A stretch of DNA of 64,000 nucleotides from Oscillospiraceae bacterium (GCA_902778275.1 CACYXE010000001.1:186001-250000), one strand, 5' to 3'. Positions 15,363 to 23,773 are shown, numbered from the stretch's first letter. The notes: generated from the letters alone by a model not told the origin. A program made the numbers and translations.

Positions 15363-16049
15363 ATGGGTTCTTCGATTCAAAAAGCCATAGCCCTGATCCT
15401 CTCGGCGGATCGGGAACTGCTGAATATCCTGGGCACCACCGCACGGGTCAGCCTTAGCAGTTCCGTGATCGCGCTGCTGATCGGTGTGCCCATCGGCATC
15501 TGGCTGGGGACCTGCCGTTTTCACGGACGCGGCACCCTGGTGGTCATCAACCGTACGCTTATGGGTATGCCGCCGGTGGTCTGCGGCCTGCTGTTTTATA
15601 TGCTCTTTTCCGGCATTGGGCCCTTCAGGCACCTGAAGCTGCTGTTCACCGTGAAGCTCATGATCCTGGCCCAAGTGGTACTGATCACGCCCATCGTTGT
15701 CGGCAATATGGAGACCTATGTCTCGGACATCGCCCCCGCTATGCGGGAGACGTCAAAGGGGCTGGGCTTTGGCCCGGGAAAGCGATTCCTGCTCTTGCTC
15801 AATGAATGCGTGTATTCCATTTTCTCCGTTTATCTGCTGGCCTTCGCCCGCGCCATCGCGGAGGTGGGAGCCGTATCCATGGTAGGTGGTGCGATCGCAT
15901 GGAAGACCAACGTGATGACCACAGCCATCATGCAGTATACCAACCGGGGCAACTTTACCCTGGGTATCGCGCTGGGGCTGATCCTGATGAGTCTGTCGCT
16001 GGTCGTGAACGTGGTGATGAGTCTGATGCAGAGGAGGATGAGCCGATGA
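15363..16049 (+). CDS. tupB: Tungstate ABC transporter permease
   Basis: A 228-residue inner-membrane permease of the TupB/ModB type with about five membrane helices. It carries a recognisable ATPase-coupling region (MRETSKGLGFGPGKRFLLLL) and AFARAIAEVGAVSMVGGAI, the family signature. It forms the channel for tungstate delivered by TupA. ATG 15363 follows ATGAGG. The stop overlaps the tupC start as ATGA, so the two are translationally coupled. TupB rather than ModB is chosen because of the TupA-type binding protein. Confidence 0.92.
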   Translation: MGSSIQKAIALILSADRELLNILGTTARVSLSSSVIALLIGVPIGIWLGTCRFHGRGTLVVINRTLMGMPPVVCGLLFYMLFSGIGPFRHLKLLFTVKLMILAQVVLITPIVVGNMETYVSDIAPAMRETSKGLGFGPGKRFLLLLNECVYSIFSVYLLAFARAIAEVGAVSMVGGAIAWKTNVMTTAIMQYTNRGNFTLGIALGLILMSLSLVVNVVMSLMQRRMSR

Positions 16050-16699
16050 AGATCCTCCCCCTGAAAAAGACCTATGCCGGGAAGAAAGTGCTGGATCTGC
16101 CGGAGATCGAACTGCCGGAGGGACAGATCACCGCAGTAATTGGCGCAAACGGCAGCGGAAAGTCCACCCTGGCAAAGCTGCTTGCCGGGATCGAGCGCCC
16201 GGATCAAAAGAACTGGAAGGCCCCGGAGGTCAGTGTGGGCTACATGCCGCAGAAGAGCTATGCTTTTCGCATGAGCACTGCGCGCAACATCGCCATGAAC
16301 GGCGCCGATCTGGAGCGCATTGGACGATTGATGAAAGCGCTGCAGCTGGAGCCGCTTGCAAAGCAGCGGGCAAAGAAGCTCTCCGGCGGGGAGACGGCCC
16401 GAATGGCACTGGCAAGACTCCTGATGGGGAGCTATGAGCTCTTGATCCTGGATGAAACGACCGCAGCCATGGATATGGAATCCACGCTCGCAGCGGAAAA
16501 GCTGGTACAAGACTATTGTCAGGAGACCGGCTGTGCTGTGCTGCTGATCACCCACAGCATCCAGCAGGCCCGACGGCTTGCGGAGCACGTCCTTTTCCTC
16601 CACGGCGGCGAGTTGGTGGAAGAGGGGAGGACCGAACAACTTCTGACTGCCCCGATCCGGGATGAGACGAAACAGTTCCTGGAGTTTTACGGGGTATAG
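16046..16699 (+). CDS. tupC: Tungstate ABC transporter ATP-binding protein
   Basis: A 217-residue ABC ATPase with Walker A GANGSGKST (33-41), signature LSGGETARMALAR, Walker B LLILDETT and H-loop LLITHSIQQ. It is short, without the C-terminal oxyanion-sensing domain of ModC, as usual for TupC. The start is ATG 16046 overlapping the tupB stop; the open frame further upstream runs inside tupB and is discarded. It energises tungstate import and ends the operon before a strong terminator. Confidence 0.92.
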   Translation: MKILPLKKTYAGKKVLDLPEIELPEGQITAVIGANGSGKSTLAKLLAGIERPDQKNWKAPEVSVGYMPQKSYAFRMSTARNIAMNGADLERIGRLMKALQLEPLAKQRAKKLSGGETARMALARLLMGSYELLILDETTAAMDMESTLAAEKLVQDYCQETGCAVLLITHSIQQARRLAEHVLFLHGGELVEEGRTEQLLTAPIRDETKQFLEFYGV

Positions 16700-16747
16700 C
16701 ATATGGATCGGAGGGGGCAAGCCCAAATCGGCTTTCCTCAACCTCTA

Positions 16748-16818
16748 ATAAAACGGACCCAATATCGTGTACATCATGATGGATGTACAAAGGATATTGA
16801 GTCCGTTTTCTTTTTTTC
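16748..16818 (+). terminator. Terminator of tupABC
   Basis: A long stem (AAAACGGAC with GTCCGTTTT, then CAATATC with GATATTG, and an inner GTACATC/GGATGTAC) followed by a C and a run of seven T. Confidence 0.85.
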
Positions 16819-16846
16819 AAGAAGCTGTCAGTCCGGCGAAAGGGAA

Positions 16847-16993
16847 TCACTCGTTCTGTATCCGCTCTTTATATGCTTTTCCCCGGTCCTCCATGGCCTT
16901 GAGGATCGGACGTATGGATTCGCCCGGCTCGGTCAGCGCATATTCTACCCGGGGAGGGATCTCCGGGTAGGCGGTGGGGAGGATCTCGCTTCT
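16847..16993 (-). pseudogene. C-terminal remnant of an HxlR-family regulator
   Basis: Minus-strand codons give about 47 residues containing [20 protein letters not shown] and [15 protein letters not shown], the wing and C-terminal helix of HxlR winged-helix regulators. It ends at a TGA at 16847. Upstream in frame there is a stop inside the end of the cyclophilin-like gene, so the HTH half and start are gone. HxlR genes often sit beside flavodoxin-type reductases, which fits the neighbours. Confidence 0.7.
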
Positions 16994-17536
16994 TTACTCG
17001 CAGAAGATCGTCAGTGAAATATTGCCGTTGCCGAGTCGATCGGTCAGTTCCTGTAAAGTCAGATCCATGACCTTTCCAAGCCTCGTATAGGCCCACGAGT
17101 TGGAGCCGTAGAAGATGACGATCTGATTTCCGCCATAGAGGACGATATCTCCAGCCTCTGTGACAATCTGCACATCGTCCCGCGGCAGGTTCGTTCCGAT
17201 GGACCCGACCTGCTCAAAACCGCCGTACATAGACATGGCGATCGTCAGCGGTTCATCCGCTGCAAGCTCCCGCAGGGCGGCAACGCTCTCATTGTCTTCC
17301 CATTGGACAGCGACCTCTGTCTCTCCGATCAGCAGCTTCAATTCTGTTTCCCCCTCATTTTCGATTTGTGTGCTCTCTGTGCTTTCCATAACTGCAGGCA
17401 CCTGTGTGGGAACAGATGCAGACGCTGCATTTGGCGTCTGCGCTGTATTTGCGTCTGGGTGTGTCGAACTGCTCCCGCAGGCAGAGAGCAAGACAGAGCA
17501 AATCAGCGACAGTAAGATGAGCCGTTTATTCCTCAT
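16994..17536 (-). CDS. Cyclophilin-like fold lipoprotein
   Basis: A signal peptide with lipobox LLSAC (C20) and a Ser/Thr/Pro-rich tether are followed by a cyclophilin-like domain of about 110 residues. The domain carries AMSMYGGFEQVGSIGTNLPR, DIVLYGGNQIVIFYGSNSW and YTRLGK. Such domains often occur alone or beside flavodoxins; their substrate is unknown and proline isomerase activity is not implied. The start overlaps the preceding flavodoxin-like gene's stop by four bases, indicating one operon of four genes transcribed away from the LysR gene. Confidence 0.85.
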   Translation of the reverse strand: MRNKRLILLSLICSVLLSACGSSSTHPDANTAQTPNAASASVPTQVPAVMESTESTQIENEGETELKLLIGETEVAVQWEDNESVAALRELAADEPLTIAMSMYGGFEQVGSIGTNLPRDDVQIVTEAGDIVLYGGNQIVIFYGSNSWAYTRLGKVMDLTLQELTDRLGNGNISLTIFCE

Positions 17537-18072
17537 ACCGCCCTGCCCATTTCGTATGCCTTATCCAGTGCGGGGCTGCCCTGGATCTCACCCGCCTCTG
17601 TCACGCCGCCGCCAAAGACTGTGCCGGCAAATCGGGCCTTTTCAAAGCACTCGATCCAACCCTCCAGTCCGCTTTGCGCTCTCTGAGGTACATAGTCCGC
17701 AGCCTCCGCGGCGGAGGAAAGGAAGTATACGTCCCGGAAGCGATAGTCCGCTATGAACAGGGGATTGGCCCGATCCAGCAGCGTCTTCATCTGGCCGCTC
17801 ATTTCGTAGTAGTAAATGGGCGTGGCGAAAACAAGCACGTCGGCTTGCTCCATCTTGGGAACGATCGCAGCCATGTCGTCCTTGATGACGCACTTGCCCG
17901 TTTTCTGACAGGCAAAGCAGCCCAGGCAGAAGCGAATGTTCTTTTCGCGCATGCGAATGATCTCCACATCGTTGTTGGCTTCGTTTGCGCCGCTGGCAAA
18001 AGCCTCGGCTAAGGCTTCGGAGTTGCTGTTTTTGCGGGGGCTGGTGGAGAGAATCAGTACTTTTTTATTCAT
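17533..18072 (-). CDS. Flavodoxin-family NAD(P)H-dependent FMN reductase
   Basis: An iron-sulfur flavoprotein/WrbA-type reductase. It shows an FMN phosphate loop STSPRKNSNSEAL at the N terminus, a CLGCFACQKTGKC cysteine cluster near residue 50, and TPIYYYEMSGQMKTLLDR, the conserved flavin-ring region. It probably reduces quinones or carries electrons in the cytosol. It overlaps its neighbours on both sides (74-aa protein upstream, cyclophilin-like lipoprotein downstream). The LysR regulator transcribed divergently probably controls it. Confidence 0.88.
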   Translation of the reverse strand: MNKKVLILSTSPRKNSNSEALAEAFASGANEANNDVEIIRMREKNIRFCLGCFACQKTGKCVIKDDMAAIVPKMEQADVLVFATPIYYYEMSGQMKTLLDRANPLFIADYRFRDVYFLSSAAEAADYVPQRAQSGLEGWIECFEKARFAGTVFGGGVTEAGEIQGSPALDKAYEMGRAV

Positions 18073-18289
18073 ACGTATCGCCCTTTCTTAATGTGTATTC
18101 CAGATAATCCAGGCAGCTGATCTTTCGTTCTTCTGCGTGAATGCCGTCCAGAAGTTCCTTCCGGTGTTGGGACAGGAGCCTTTTCGCTTTCGCAGTCTGT
18201 CCTTTCGTATAGAGCTTCATGAACTCTTTTGCTGCCGCATCATCACAGCCGGCGTCCCGCAGGGCCCGGGAAAGCTCCTCGCCGCTCAT
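18065..18289 (-). CDS. Small helical protein of unknown function
   Basis: A 74-residue charged, helical, cytosolic protein (SGEELSRALRDAGCDDAAAK at the N terminus). I know no function; similar small proteins often sit in Firmicute redox operons. It overlaps the flavin reductase start by eight bases and the hydrolase stop by four, so it is a real translated member of this operon. Confidence 0.75.
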   Translation of the reverse strand: MSGEELSRALRDAGCDDAAAKEFMKLYTKGQTAKAKRLLSQHRKELLDGIHAEERKISCLDYLEYTLRKGDTYE

Positions 18290-19239
18290 TTCAGATTGTC
18301 CTTGAAGAAGCGCTCCAGTTTGCCAAAGGGAATGCGATCCACCCGGTCATAGAGGTCGATGTGCTCGGCGTCCTCCACGATGTACAGCTCCTTGGGCTCG
18401 GCAGCCATGTCGTAGGCCCTCTGGCTGAATCCGAGAGAGTGAGCGCGGTCGCCGGCGATAAAGAGAATGGGCCGGGGGCTGATCTCCTGGATATAATCCA
18501 GGGCGAAGAAGTTCATCATGGAGAGCATGGAAGTGGTGGTAAAGCCGCCGCTGGCGTTGGGGTGATGGCCGCGCGGTACTGCATAAAAGCGGTTCCACTC
18601 GTCGGTGAGCGGATCGACCTGCGGGCGCTTGTCGTACTCGTAGGGCTCCTCTGGAAAGGTAGGGATGTATTCGGGCGTGCCGTTTTCAAAGTCCGCCCAG
18701 CGCTGCAGGGAAAGCTGCTGCTTCATTCCTTCGATTACGGCCCTGTCCTCGCCAAACATTTTGCGGCCGTCGGTGATGTTGTACATGCTGGTGGTGGCAA
18801 TAGCCTTGATGCGGGTGTCTACCTGAGCGGCGCTGATGGCAAAGCCGCCGGAGCCGCAGATGCCGATGACGCCGATCTTCTCCCGGTCCACATAGGGAAG
18901 CTTCACGCCCAGAAAATCCACCGCGGCGGAGAAGCTCTCCGCGAAGAGATCCGGGCTGGAGACATGCCGGGGTTCTCCGCCGGATTCACCCATATAGACC
19001 TGATCGAAGGTCAACACCACAAAGCCGCGCCGGGCCAGCTCATTGGCATAGACGCAGGGCCCCTGCTCCTTCACCCCGCCGTAGGGTGCGCCCACGATCA
19101 GCGCAGGATGTTTTTGACTTTTATTCAGGTTTTTAGCGGTATAGACGTCTGCCGCGATAGCGATGCCATAGCGGTTGTTGTAGCGCACATGCCGGCGCTC
19201 AACATTTTCGTTCAGCCTGGTGATATATCCGTAAGACAT
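18286..19239 (-). CDS. Alpha/beta hydrolase of the dienelactone hydrolase/YcjY type
   Basis: A 317-residue cytosolic alpha/beta hydrolase. The nucleophile elbow reads VIGICGSGGFAIS, so the nucleophile could be Cys (as in dienelactone hydrolase) or Ser. An acid (PRPILFIAGDRAHS) and His (EDAEHIDLYD) follow in the right order. VVLTFDQVYMGESGG is the usual strand after the oxyanion region. The substrate is unknown, probably an ester or lactone. It is the first gene of a four-gene operon divergent from the LysR regulator. Confidence 0.85.
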   Translation of the reverse strand: MSYGYITRLNENVERRHVRYNNRYGIAIAADVYTAKNLNKSQKHPALIVGAPYGGVKEQGPCVYANELARRGFVVLTFDQVYMGESGGEPRHVSSPDLFAESFSAAVDFLGVKLPYVDREKIGVIGICGSGGFAISAAQVDTRIKAIATTSMYNITDGRKMFGEDRAVIEGMKQQLSLQRWADFENGTPEYIPTFPEEPYEYDKRPQVDPLTDEWNRFYAVPRGHHPNASGGFTTTSMLSMMNFFALDYIQEISPRPILFIAGDRAHSLGFSQRAYDMAAEPKELYIVEDAEHIDLYDRVDRIPFGKLERFFKDNLK

Positions 19240-19292
19240 TATGAATTCCTCCGTTTCATGGATGTCTCAATTATAGCGAAGAAATAAAATAT

Positions 19293-19314
19293 TATCAAAT
19301 ACTTATATTTGATA
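19293..19314. promoter_or_regulatory. LysR-type operator in divergent promoter region
   Basis: A perfect 9-bp inverted repeat, TATCAAATA and TATTTGATA, separated by four bases lies between the hydrolase operon and the LysR gene. It has the AT-rich dyad form expected for LysR regulators. Confidence 0.72.
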
Positions 19315-19354
19315 GGAAAGTATGCTATACTTGTATGGAAAGGAGGCCTGTACA

Positions 19355-20215
19355 ATGGATATACGACTCATGCAATACTACCTGGCCGTGGTACGCGAGG
19401 GCAACATCTCTGCCGCAGCTGAGGCGCTTCATGTGTCGCAGCCTGCACTCTCCCGGCAGATGAAAGACCTTGAAGAGGAGTTGGGCGTCACCTTGTTCCG
19501 GCGCGGAAGCCGGAGGATTACTTTGACAGAGGAAGGCATGATCCTGCGCAAACGTGCGGAGGAGATGCTGCGGCTCATGCAGCTGACTGAGGCAGAACTG
19601 ACGCAGGCACGCGATACGGTCACGGGCGAGATACATATAGGCGCCGGGGAATCACACGCCTTTCATTTCCTTTCTCGTGCGGCGGGGCAGCTCATGCAGG
19701 AGCATCCCGGCATCCGCTTCCATGTGGTCAGCGGGGACACGGCGGATCTGATGGATCAGCTTGGGAACGGGCTTCTGGATTTTGCACTCATCTTCAGTGA
19801 GTTTGATCACGCATTGTATCACAGCGTTGTTTTGCCCCAGGAGGATCGCTTTGGCGTTCTCATGCGGCGGGACAGTGAGTTGGCAAAAAAAGAAGTCATC
19901 TCGATGGACGATCTGATCGGTAAACCGCTTCTGATCTCTCGCGCGGCGGACAGGCAGCTGTGGAACGGGGACGAAACGCAGCAAATGAACGTGGTCGGAA
20001 CCTATAATCTGATCTATAATGCTTCGCTGATGGTGGAGGACGGCCTTGGCTATGCGCTCTGCTTTGATAAGCTCATCAATGTTTCCGGCGACAGCGTCTT
20101 ATGCTTTCGTCCACTGATACCGGAGATCCGTGTTCAGGGTACACTGATCTGGAAGCGGTATCAGGTTTTGCCGCCGGTGGTGAGGATGTTCGTATCACTT
20201 TTACGCGAATCATGA
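19355..20215 (+). CDS. LysR-family transcriptional regulator
   Basis: A 286-residue LysR protein with an N-terminal winged HTH (MQYYLAVVREGNISAAAEAL, SQPALSRQMKDLEEELGVTL) and an effector-binding domain with IHIGAGESHAFHFL. The start is ATG 19355 with AAGGAGG at 19340; an earlier in-frame ATG at 19322 is less likely. It probably regulates the divergent hydrolase and flavin reductase operon through the dyad at 19293. The effector is unknown. Confidence 0.9.
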   Translation: MDIRLMQYYLAVVREGNISAAAEALHVSQPALSRQMKDLEEELGVTLFRRGSRRITLTEEGMILRKRAEEMLRLMQLTEAELTQARDTVTGEIHIGAGESHAFHFLSRAAGQLMQEHPGIRFHVVSGDTADLMDQLGNGLLDFALIFSEFDHALYHSVVLPQEDRFGVLMRRDSELAKKEVISMDDLIGKPLLISRAADRQLWNGDETQQMNVVGTYNLIYNASLMVEDGLGYALCFDKLINVSGDSVLCFRPLIPEIRVQGTLIWKRYQVLPPVVRMFVSLLRES

Positions 20216-20264
20216 ACTCTTGTGTGAATGAGAATAACCGGCAAACGCAGGCGTCGTGTAAGCC

Positions 20265-20315
20265 AAAATGCCTCATTCATGGTCAGTGCAGTTGAGACCA
20301 TGTATGAGGCATTTT
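20265..20315. terminator. Terminator between convergent genes
   Basis: AAAATGCCTCAT pairs with ATGAGGCATTTT, with an inner ATGGTC/GACCAT pair. It lies between the LysR gene and the VWA gene and can act on both strands; the T run is short. Confidence 0.72.
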
Positions 20316-20335
20316 GTATCTGTTGCTTTGGGGCG

Positions 20336-21913
20336 TTACATCGAGTAGTTTTTCATCTGCTCAATGATCAGCTTGCCGACGGTATCGGCGAAAAGGGAAA
20401 AGTCACGGATCCTGATAAAGTCCTGGCCGTATACCATCCTTGCGGAGGGAAGATTCTCATCCTCACCCGTAAAGATGCAGACGACGGAGACCCCGTCGGA
20501 CCGCAAGCGGCGGACTTCATGCGCCGTATCGGTAAGCGCCCGGATCGCATCATAGCTGACGCCTACGTCCCGCTCGTCTTTCCGGATCTTTGCCACGTCC
20601 AAGGGTTTGACATCGGAGAGAACGATGAGCATTTTATGTTCATATGGAGCCCGGGACATCAGATTTGCCGCGGCCCGGATGGCGAGGCCGTCCCGGTTGC
20701 AGCCCTCTGTGTAATAATCAAATATGCTGGAGTTGTCGCTGGCGGATGCATAGTCGTTGAACGAGCGCATGATCGTAAATCCGCTCATGGAGCAGAAACT
20801 CATCACCCTGCAAGGAACATGGCAGCGGGAAAGCGCCTCCGCAACGATATAGGCCTGCGAGGAGATTTTGGCCGCCCTGTCGGTTTGAGAGTGGGAGGCG
20901 TCCAGGAGGATATCCACGCTCATGTCCCCGGCGTTCTCGTTCTCGATCTTTTTGAAAAACTTTTCATCATCCAGTCTGGCAGCTCTCCATGCAAGTGCCG
21001 GATCGATCCTGCCCGAATTGGCTTTCACATGTGCGGGCTGCATATGCAGGAGAACGGAATTCATGATATTGGTACTGAGCTTGGAGATGAGAAGCCTGTT
21101 CTGCAGCAGGTTTTTCTGATAGTAGGCGCGGTTGTTGGCAACGAGCTCTTCCCTGCGTTTTCTCTGATGAAGCTCAAAGGTGTTGTAGATCCCGCGCAGC
21201 TCACCGATCTCGCCCTTCGTATAGAAGAGATGCGTAAATTTGTGATTGCCGGTACATAGCTGCTTTTCCAACTGTGTGACCTGCTCCGGCGAATAGATCG
21301 ATTTCCCGAATTTCGTTTCCAGAAAGTCGCGGAGTTCTGATTCGGTCAGCTTTGTGCTGAGAGAAAAGTCCCCGTCCCAGCCGGGCACGTCGCCGTGATA
21401 CAGCCCCTTATCATGCATAACGAACAGGCCCCTCTGCAGGAAGCTGTCAACCGACATCCTTCTGAGATGGGGCAGTCTGTTCTTCAGGCGGATTTTGCCA
21501 TCCCCATACAGACCATAGTGCTCAAAGAAATACTGCCTTGCGCTTTCGACGATCTCATCCGTCGTCATGCCGGCGTCGAACAGCAGATCCGTTTGGGCGG
21601 GGGAGGGTCGGATTCGCGCCAGAACAGGGCGGCTGGAAAGCTCTCTCTGGAAGAGAACGGGTTCGAGCGACCTCCAGAAGATGGTCTCATAAACAGCAGC
21701 GTTTTTATACTTGTCAAGCATGGCAAACAGCTTTTCCAGCTTCCCATACTCACAGTGGCGTCTTGCGGAACCGAAGATGATGTTCCAATAGATGTCCACA
21801 TCGCCGTTGCTGTCATAGGCCTTGAAGTCCGGCGCGAAGGAATAGTCCCCGGCACAGTTCCATATGATGTTGTCAGCACGCCTTTTCTGAAGGTCTGTGA
21901 TATTCTGATCCAT
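20336..21913 (-). CDS. VWA-domain protein, partner of the MoxR ATPase
   Basis: A 525-residue cytosolic protein whose C-terminal von Willebrand A domain shows the MIDAS metal motif DASHS (in VDILLDASHSQTD), a later conserved threonine region and LIVLSDVKPLD. The N-terminal 300 residues are helical and charged. Paired with a MoxR-type AAA ATPase encoded 23 bases upstream, it resembles NorQ/NorD and CbbQ/CbbO, which remodel or insert cofactors into a client enzyme. No client lies beside it here, so the target is unknown. Confidence 0.85.
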   Translation of the reverse strand: MDQNITDLQKRRADNIIWNCAGDYSFAPDFKAYDSNGDVDIYWNIIFGSARRHCEYGKLEKLFAMLDKYKNAAVYETIFWRSLEPVLFQRELSSRPVLARIRPSPAQTDLLFDAGMTTDEIVESARQYFFEHYGLYGDGKIRLKNRLPHLRRMSVDSFLQRGLFVMHDKGLYHGDVPGWDGDFSLSTKLTESELRDFLETKFGKSIYSPEQVTQLEKQLCTGNHKFTHLFYTKGEIGELRGIYNTFELHQRKRREELVANNRAYYQKNLLQNRLLISKLSTNIMNSVLLHMQPAHVKANSGRIDPALAWRAARLDDEKFFKKIENENAGDMSVDILLDASHSQTDRAAKISSQAYIVAEALSRCHVPCRVMSFCSMSGFTIMRSFNDYASASDNSSIFDYYTEGCNRDGLAIRAAANLMSRAPYEHKMLIVLSDVKPLDVAKIRKDERDVGVSYDAIRALTDTAHEVRRLRSDGVSVVCIFTGEDENLPSARMVYGQDFIRIRDFSLFADTVGKLIIEQMKNYSM

Positions 21914-21936
21914 AGTGTGGGGGGCGGCCTTTGCCG

Positions 21937-22869
21937 TCAGCTGTTTTCCTTAACGAAAATATCCTCTTTCTTCAGCTTGCCGTCAATGCGGGCGGAGACG
22001 ATGTCTTCGACCAGTGTTCTCTCAAATTCATCAAAGCTCTTGTTGATGATTGCGATGTTCAGCGCATCCCGCATGGACAGGCCGTGCGCAACGAGATTGA
22101 CCGAAGCCAGAAGGCCGCGCAGATCCAGCGCTTTCGTTGAGATTTCAGAGCTTTCACATTTCTTTCGGATCTCTTCAAAGAGCGCTGTGAGCTGGGAGGC
22201 ATACTCCGTCTTGAGCGTCGGATGCTGCTGGATCAGGAGCTTTTCAAGATTGGCGCCGGAGATAATGGGCATGTTGATGACCATGAATCGAGAGGTGAGA
22301 GCCTCGTTGAGCTCCCGCGTTCCGGCGTAACCGTAGTTCATGGTGGCGATGAAGCGGGTCGAGGGGGCGAGACTGATCCTGCTGTAGCCGGGGACATCGA
22401 TGATCCGTCTGAAGTCCAGCGTCGCGTGAAGGACGGCGAGGGACTCATTCTTCGCCATGTTGATCTCGTCCAGAACACCGAAGCCGCCGGCCTCGGCACA
22501 GGCATAAATCGGGCCCTTTCGGAAGGAGACCTCACCGTTTTTAAAGGTGTCGGTACCGATCAGGCTCGAGGCGTCGGTGTTCAGGTAAAAGGAGACGTCC
22601 CACTCGGGCCTGCCGAAAACCGCGGAAAGGTTTTCCGCAAGCACGTTTTTGCCGGTCGCCTTAGGCCCGACAAGAAGAATGTTTTCCCCGGACAAAATGG
22701 CGGTGATCGCCAATTGCCAAATCTCATTGCCATAGTATTTGAACTTCGGGGAAGGGATCCTGATCCTGTCGTTTTCAGCGACGGGAAAATCTTTCCGATA
22801 TTGTTCTATGCGGGCGATCAGCTTTTCCTCAATGCCCTCTTGCCTTAAAAAATCAAGCATGCTTATCAA
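21937..22869 (-). CDS. MoxR-family AAA+ ATPase
   Basis: A 310-residue AAA+ protein with Walker A GPKATGKN (68-75), Walker B GFGVLDEINMA, sensor 1 RFIATMNYGYAGTREL and arginine finger LTSRF. The MoxR/CbbQ subgroup works as a chaperone with a VWA partner, here the next gene. The final K-S/T of Walker A reads KN, an unusual change that could weaken ATP or magnesium binding. The ribosome site is GGAGG at about seven bases. It forms a two-gene operon. Confidence 0.87.
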   Translation of the reverse strand: MISMLDFLRQEGIEEKLIARIEQYRKDFPVAENDRIRIPSPKFKYYGNEIWQLAITAILSGENILLVGPKATGKNVLAENLSAVFGRPEWDVSFYLNTDASSLIGTDTFKNGEVSFRKGPIYACAEAGGFGVLDEINMAKNESLAVLHATLDFRRIIDVPGYSRISLAPSTRFIATMNYGYAGTRELNEALTSRFMVINMPIISGANLEKLLIQQHPTLKTEYASQLTALFEEIRKKCESSEISTKALDLRGLLASVNLVAHGLSMRDALNIAIINKSFDEFERTLVEDIVSARIDGKLKKEDIFVKENS

Positions 22870-22969
22870 TCCTCCTGACCAAAGACTGGCTTGTTTATCA
22901 GTTTATTCTTACGGCGTTCTTCTGTCAACTGAGATCGAAAAAAATGCGATCGGATTCATTATAAGGATA

Positions 22970-23024
22970 GAAAACGAAACGCAGCTTCAGGATCCTTTGA
23001 AACCGGGCATCCCTGAGCTGCGTT
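22970..23024 (-). terminator. Terminator after glutathione peroxidase
   Basis: AACGCAGCTCAGG and CCTGAAGCTGCGTT pair with one bulge, followed on the minus strand by TCGTTTTC. It ends the flavodoxin-peroxidase operon. Confidence 0.65.
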
Positions 23025-23054
23025 CCGCTTGTTATGTCTGATTGACTCCGTTTC

Positions 23055-23600
23055 TTACAGCAGGGCTTTGACGCAGGCTTCCACATCCGCCATGTCGGCA
23101 GTGGGCTCAAATCGTGCCACCACGTTTCCTTCCCGGTCGATGACGAACTTGGTGAAGTTCCATTTGATATCAGACTTCTTGTCCCAATCGGGATCGGCCT
23201 CGGCAAACATCTTTTCCAGCAGCTCCTTGTACGGATGCGCCTGGAAGCCCTCAAAGCCTTTCTGGGACTTCAGATAGGTGTAGAGCGGCAGCTCATTTTT
23301 GCCGTTGACCTCCGCTTTCTTCATCTGCGGGAAGGTGGTGTTGAAGTGCATGGTGCAAAACGCATGGATCTCTTCATCCGAACCGGGCGCCTGGCCGCCG
23401 AACTGGTTGCAGGGGATATCCAGGATCTCCAGCCCCTGCTCATGGTAATCCTTGTACAGCTGCTCAATGGGCGCATACTGAGGCGTGAAGCCGCAGCCGG
23501 TGGCTGTGTTGACGACAAGAATGACCTTGCCCTTGTAGTCGGAGAGCTTCAGTTCCTCGCCCTTGCCGGTGGTAACAGAATAATCGTAAATCATGCTCAC
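23055..23600 (-). CDS. Glutathione peroxidase-like thiol peroxidase
   Basis: A 181-residue GPx-family protein with active-site NTATGCGFTPQY (peroxidatic Cys36, no selenocysteine), LDIPCNQFGGQ (resolving Cys and Gln) and WNFTKFVIDREG (Trp/Asn of the tetrad). In bacteria without glutathione such enzymes use thioredoxin. Role: reduction of peroxides in an anaerobe. It is last in a minus-strand group with a flavodoxin and a small cysteine-rich protein, suggesting an oxidative-stress operon. Confidence 0.92.
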   Translation of the reverse strand: MSMIYDYSVTTGKGEELKLSDYKGKVILVVNTATGCGFTPQYAPIEQLYKDYHEQGLEILDIPCNQFGGQAPGSDEEIHAFCTMHFNTTFPQMKKAEVNGKNELPLYTYLKSQKGFEGFQAHPYKELLEKMFAEADPDWDKKSDIKWNFTKFVIDREGNVVARFEPTADMADVEACVKALL

Positions 23601-23605
23601 TTCTC

Positions 23606-23773
23606 CTAATTGATGAATTTAAAGCACTTCTTATGCCATTCCGGGGCATCCGGCATCGGACTGCCTGTGAGGACAGCGGAAATGACGTGCCGATAGATGG
23701 TCAGCAGAACGCCGCAGCAAACAACGCAGCATTCGATGATCGCCTTACAATAGTTTTTGATTTTTGCGAACAT
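23606..23773 (-). CDS. Small cysteine-rich protein, 55 residues
   Basis: An unannotated short frame from ATG 23773 to TAG 23606. The product has one hydrophobic stretch rich in cysteine (IIECCVVCCGVLLTIY) and a basic, cysteine-containing tail (EWHKKCFKFIN). The ribosome site AAAGGAG is well placed, and the stop lies five bases before the glutathione peroxidase start, supporting translation. The CCVVCC pattern could bind metal or thiols at the membrane. I know no family for it. Confidence 0.6.
   Translation of the reverse strand: MFAKIKNYCKAIIECCVVCCGVLLTIYRHVISAVLTGSPMPDAPEWHKKCFKFIN

Noticed and set aside
23055-23600. Selenocysteine glutathione peroxidase
   Set aside because: The active-site codon encodes Cys36; no in-frame TGA and no SECIS-like stem was needed to explain the frame.
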